A DNA stretch of 64,000 nucleotides, taken from assembly GCA_035771165.1 (NCBI GenBank), contig JAWNZC010000014.1, positions 682,001-746,000 of the forward strand, in the 5' to 3' direction. The notes under the pieces are model-generated. The model searched no databases. It was not told the origin of the DNA and saw nothing but the letters and a program-made list of their open reading frames with translations. This document shows positions 62,956 to 64,000 of the stretch, in pieces. The DNA comes from Paragorgia papillata. Taxonomy: Eukaryota; Cnidaria; Anthozoa; Scleralcyonacea; Coralliidae. Position 1 is the stretch's first letter. Each line of letters begins with the position of its first letter. The position numbers and the translations under genes were made by a program.

Positions 62956-63046
62956 TTGGTGTTAGTATAATTTCATAGTGGCAAAGAGGCTTTCCAGCTT
63001 TCTGATTGGTCCGCTCAGCGGTGAATCTGAGGTGATAGTCACCGCC

Positions 63047-63255
63047 TAGCCTGGTACCCTGGCCCAATCAAAGAATATGGGCCAGGTAACCACTAAAGAC
63101 TTCTGCTTTCCTATTGGTTAAATTTTCGCGCGTTTTTAGTGGCTATGAGTAAAACTGCAATCGTCATAAGTGGATTTAGCCCTGATGACGCGAGAATGAG
63201 ATTAGTGGTTACCTGGCCCTTATTTCTTTTGAAATTGGGCCAGGGAACCAGGCTA
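63047..63255. mobile_element. MITE with TAGCCTGGT termini and 9-bp duplication
   Basis: TAGCCTGGTACCCTGGCCCA and inverse (one mismatch in the first 22 bases). GTCACCGCC is duplicated exactly at 63038-63046 and 63256-63264. A 9-bp duplication is typical of MULE-type elements. 209 bp. Confidence 0.8.
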
Positions 63256-63269
63256 GTCACCGCCTAGCG

Positions 63270-63915
63270 CGGTGACTATTGCATCACAAGAAATTGTTCT
63301 TCAAAAGTAGTTTTGGAAAAGAGACTGGTACTTATTCAACACTGCACTGACTTTACTCGTTTCAGTCTCCCCCTCGGAGTTGTCATTTTGAAGTATGAGA
63401 TTTTAGAATTTGTTGATTCATTGAACTGTTGACTTTTTTTTTTTCAAAATGGGGTCTGTACTTTTTGAGACAAACAAAAGACCATAATATACTGAAAACA
63501 TTTATCACTGAGATGTTGTACATATCAAATATCGTAAAAACAAAACTTCATAAAGGTAAGGAAGTATATTTTCTATAATTCTTCGTATTTTTTGTATGTT
63601 TTGGCTAGATTTTGGTCGTAGCGATGTGGCGAAAACTTCGTCATGAGTGAAGAACATAAGATTGAACATGTGAATAATTAAGTGCAAAAAAGCCGTAACA
63701 CAGGATCCAAAACACCAGAATAAAAGTCTTTTTAGCATATATTTGAATGTATGTACAAGTTCAACTCCAAAGTAGGATGTCGTTTACTCTTTTTTTGAAA
63801 TTATTTGCTGACAAAGACTGTGGCTTGCTAACATCGTCTGTGAATAAACAGTATCACCACTGTTAAAATGAAAGCAGTTGTTTAAAAGTTTTTGTTTCAA
63901 CGTGATTGGTTTTTT
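63270..63915. other. Intergenic stretch, nothing recognised
   Basis: The AT-rich minus-strand frame 63505-63738 has a hydrophobic stretch but no known domain. Confidence 0.35.
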
Positions 63916-63919
63916 ATCA

Positions 63920-64000
63920 ACCTCTGAAATTATACTAAAACAATTAGTCACCTCAGTCTCGGTGACTATCGGTGTATTTACCTCGCCGCTTCGCGGCTCG
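63920..64000. mobile_element. MITE fragment at right edge
   Basis: CAATTAGTCACCTCAGTCTC and GTATTTACCTCGCCGCTTCG match the layout at 37780-37845; runs off the window. Confidence 0.5.

Overview
The window is AT-rich, repeat-dense animal DNA carrying two host genes, both on the minus strand and both broken by introns. The first (about 3.18-20.24 kb, possibly running off the left edge) encodes an ERG-type (KCNH) voltage-gated potassium channel; I reconstructed six coding exons with matching splice phases. The second (45.26-54.90 kb) is a complete four-exon gene for glucosamine-6-phosphate isomerase/deaminase (GNPDA, 285 codons plus stop). A short-N-terminus ERG lacking a PAS domain, several Penelope-like elements (PLEs) with GIY-YIG endonucleases, 5S-derived and tRNA-derived SINEs, and many foldback/MITE families together suggest a cnidarian, probably an anthozoan. 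Species cannot be fixed from sequence alone.

Layout. 0-3.2 kb: hAT-like MITE, 5S-derived SINE and a LINE 3' end whose TTA tail touches the ERG exon 6 splice donor. 3.2-20.2 kb: ERG exons 6 to 1, with introns holding PLE remnants, SINEs, foldback elements, microsatellites, a 7-bp satellite and a split minisatellite. 20.2-45 kb: no convincing host gene; a mosaic of MITEs, minisatellites, a LINE end, a tyrosine-recombinase relic and PLE terminal repeats. 45.2-54.9 kb: GNPDA, with a decayed BEL/Pao element lying antisense in intron 1. 55-64 kb: hAT-like elements, a decayed Gypsy-type retrotransposon split by a 1.4-kb CAGGGGCGG-type DNA element, a further inverted-repeat element and a MITE with a perfect 9-bp target duplication.

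The most notable signal is RNA-based. Three PLE terminal repeats carry what look like complete minimal type I hammerhead ribozymes (9973-10013 minus, 10623-10663 plus, 24184-24226 minus). All invariant core bases are present, helix I and III pair, and there is a UA cleavage site. A fourth site (19395-19452) looks like the same ribozyme with its CUGAUGA/helix II half removed. Two PLE remnants (5.27-8.15 and 9.94-10.70 kb) share one architecture: ORF on plus, an inverted terminal repeat on the left and a direct one on the right.

The two host genes have no obvious functional link. One is membrane excitability (potassium repolarisation) and the other is amino-sugar catabolism. Everything else is mobile or repetitive DNA, most of it broken.
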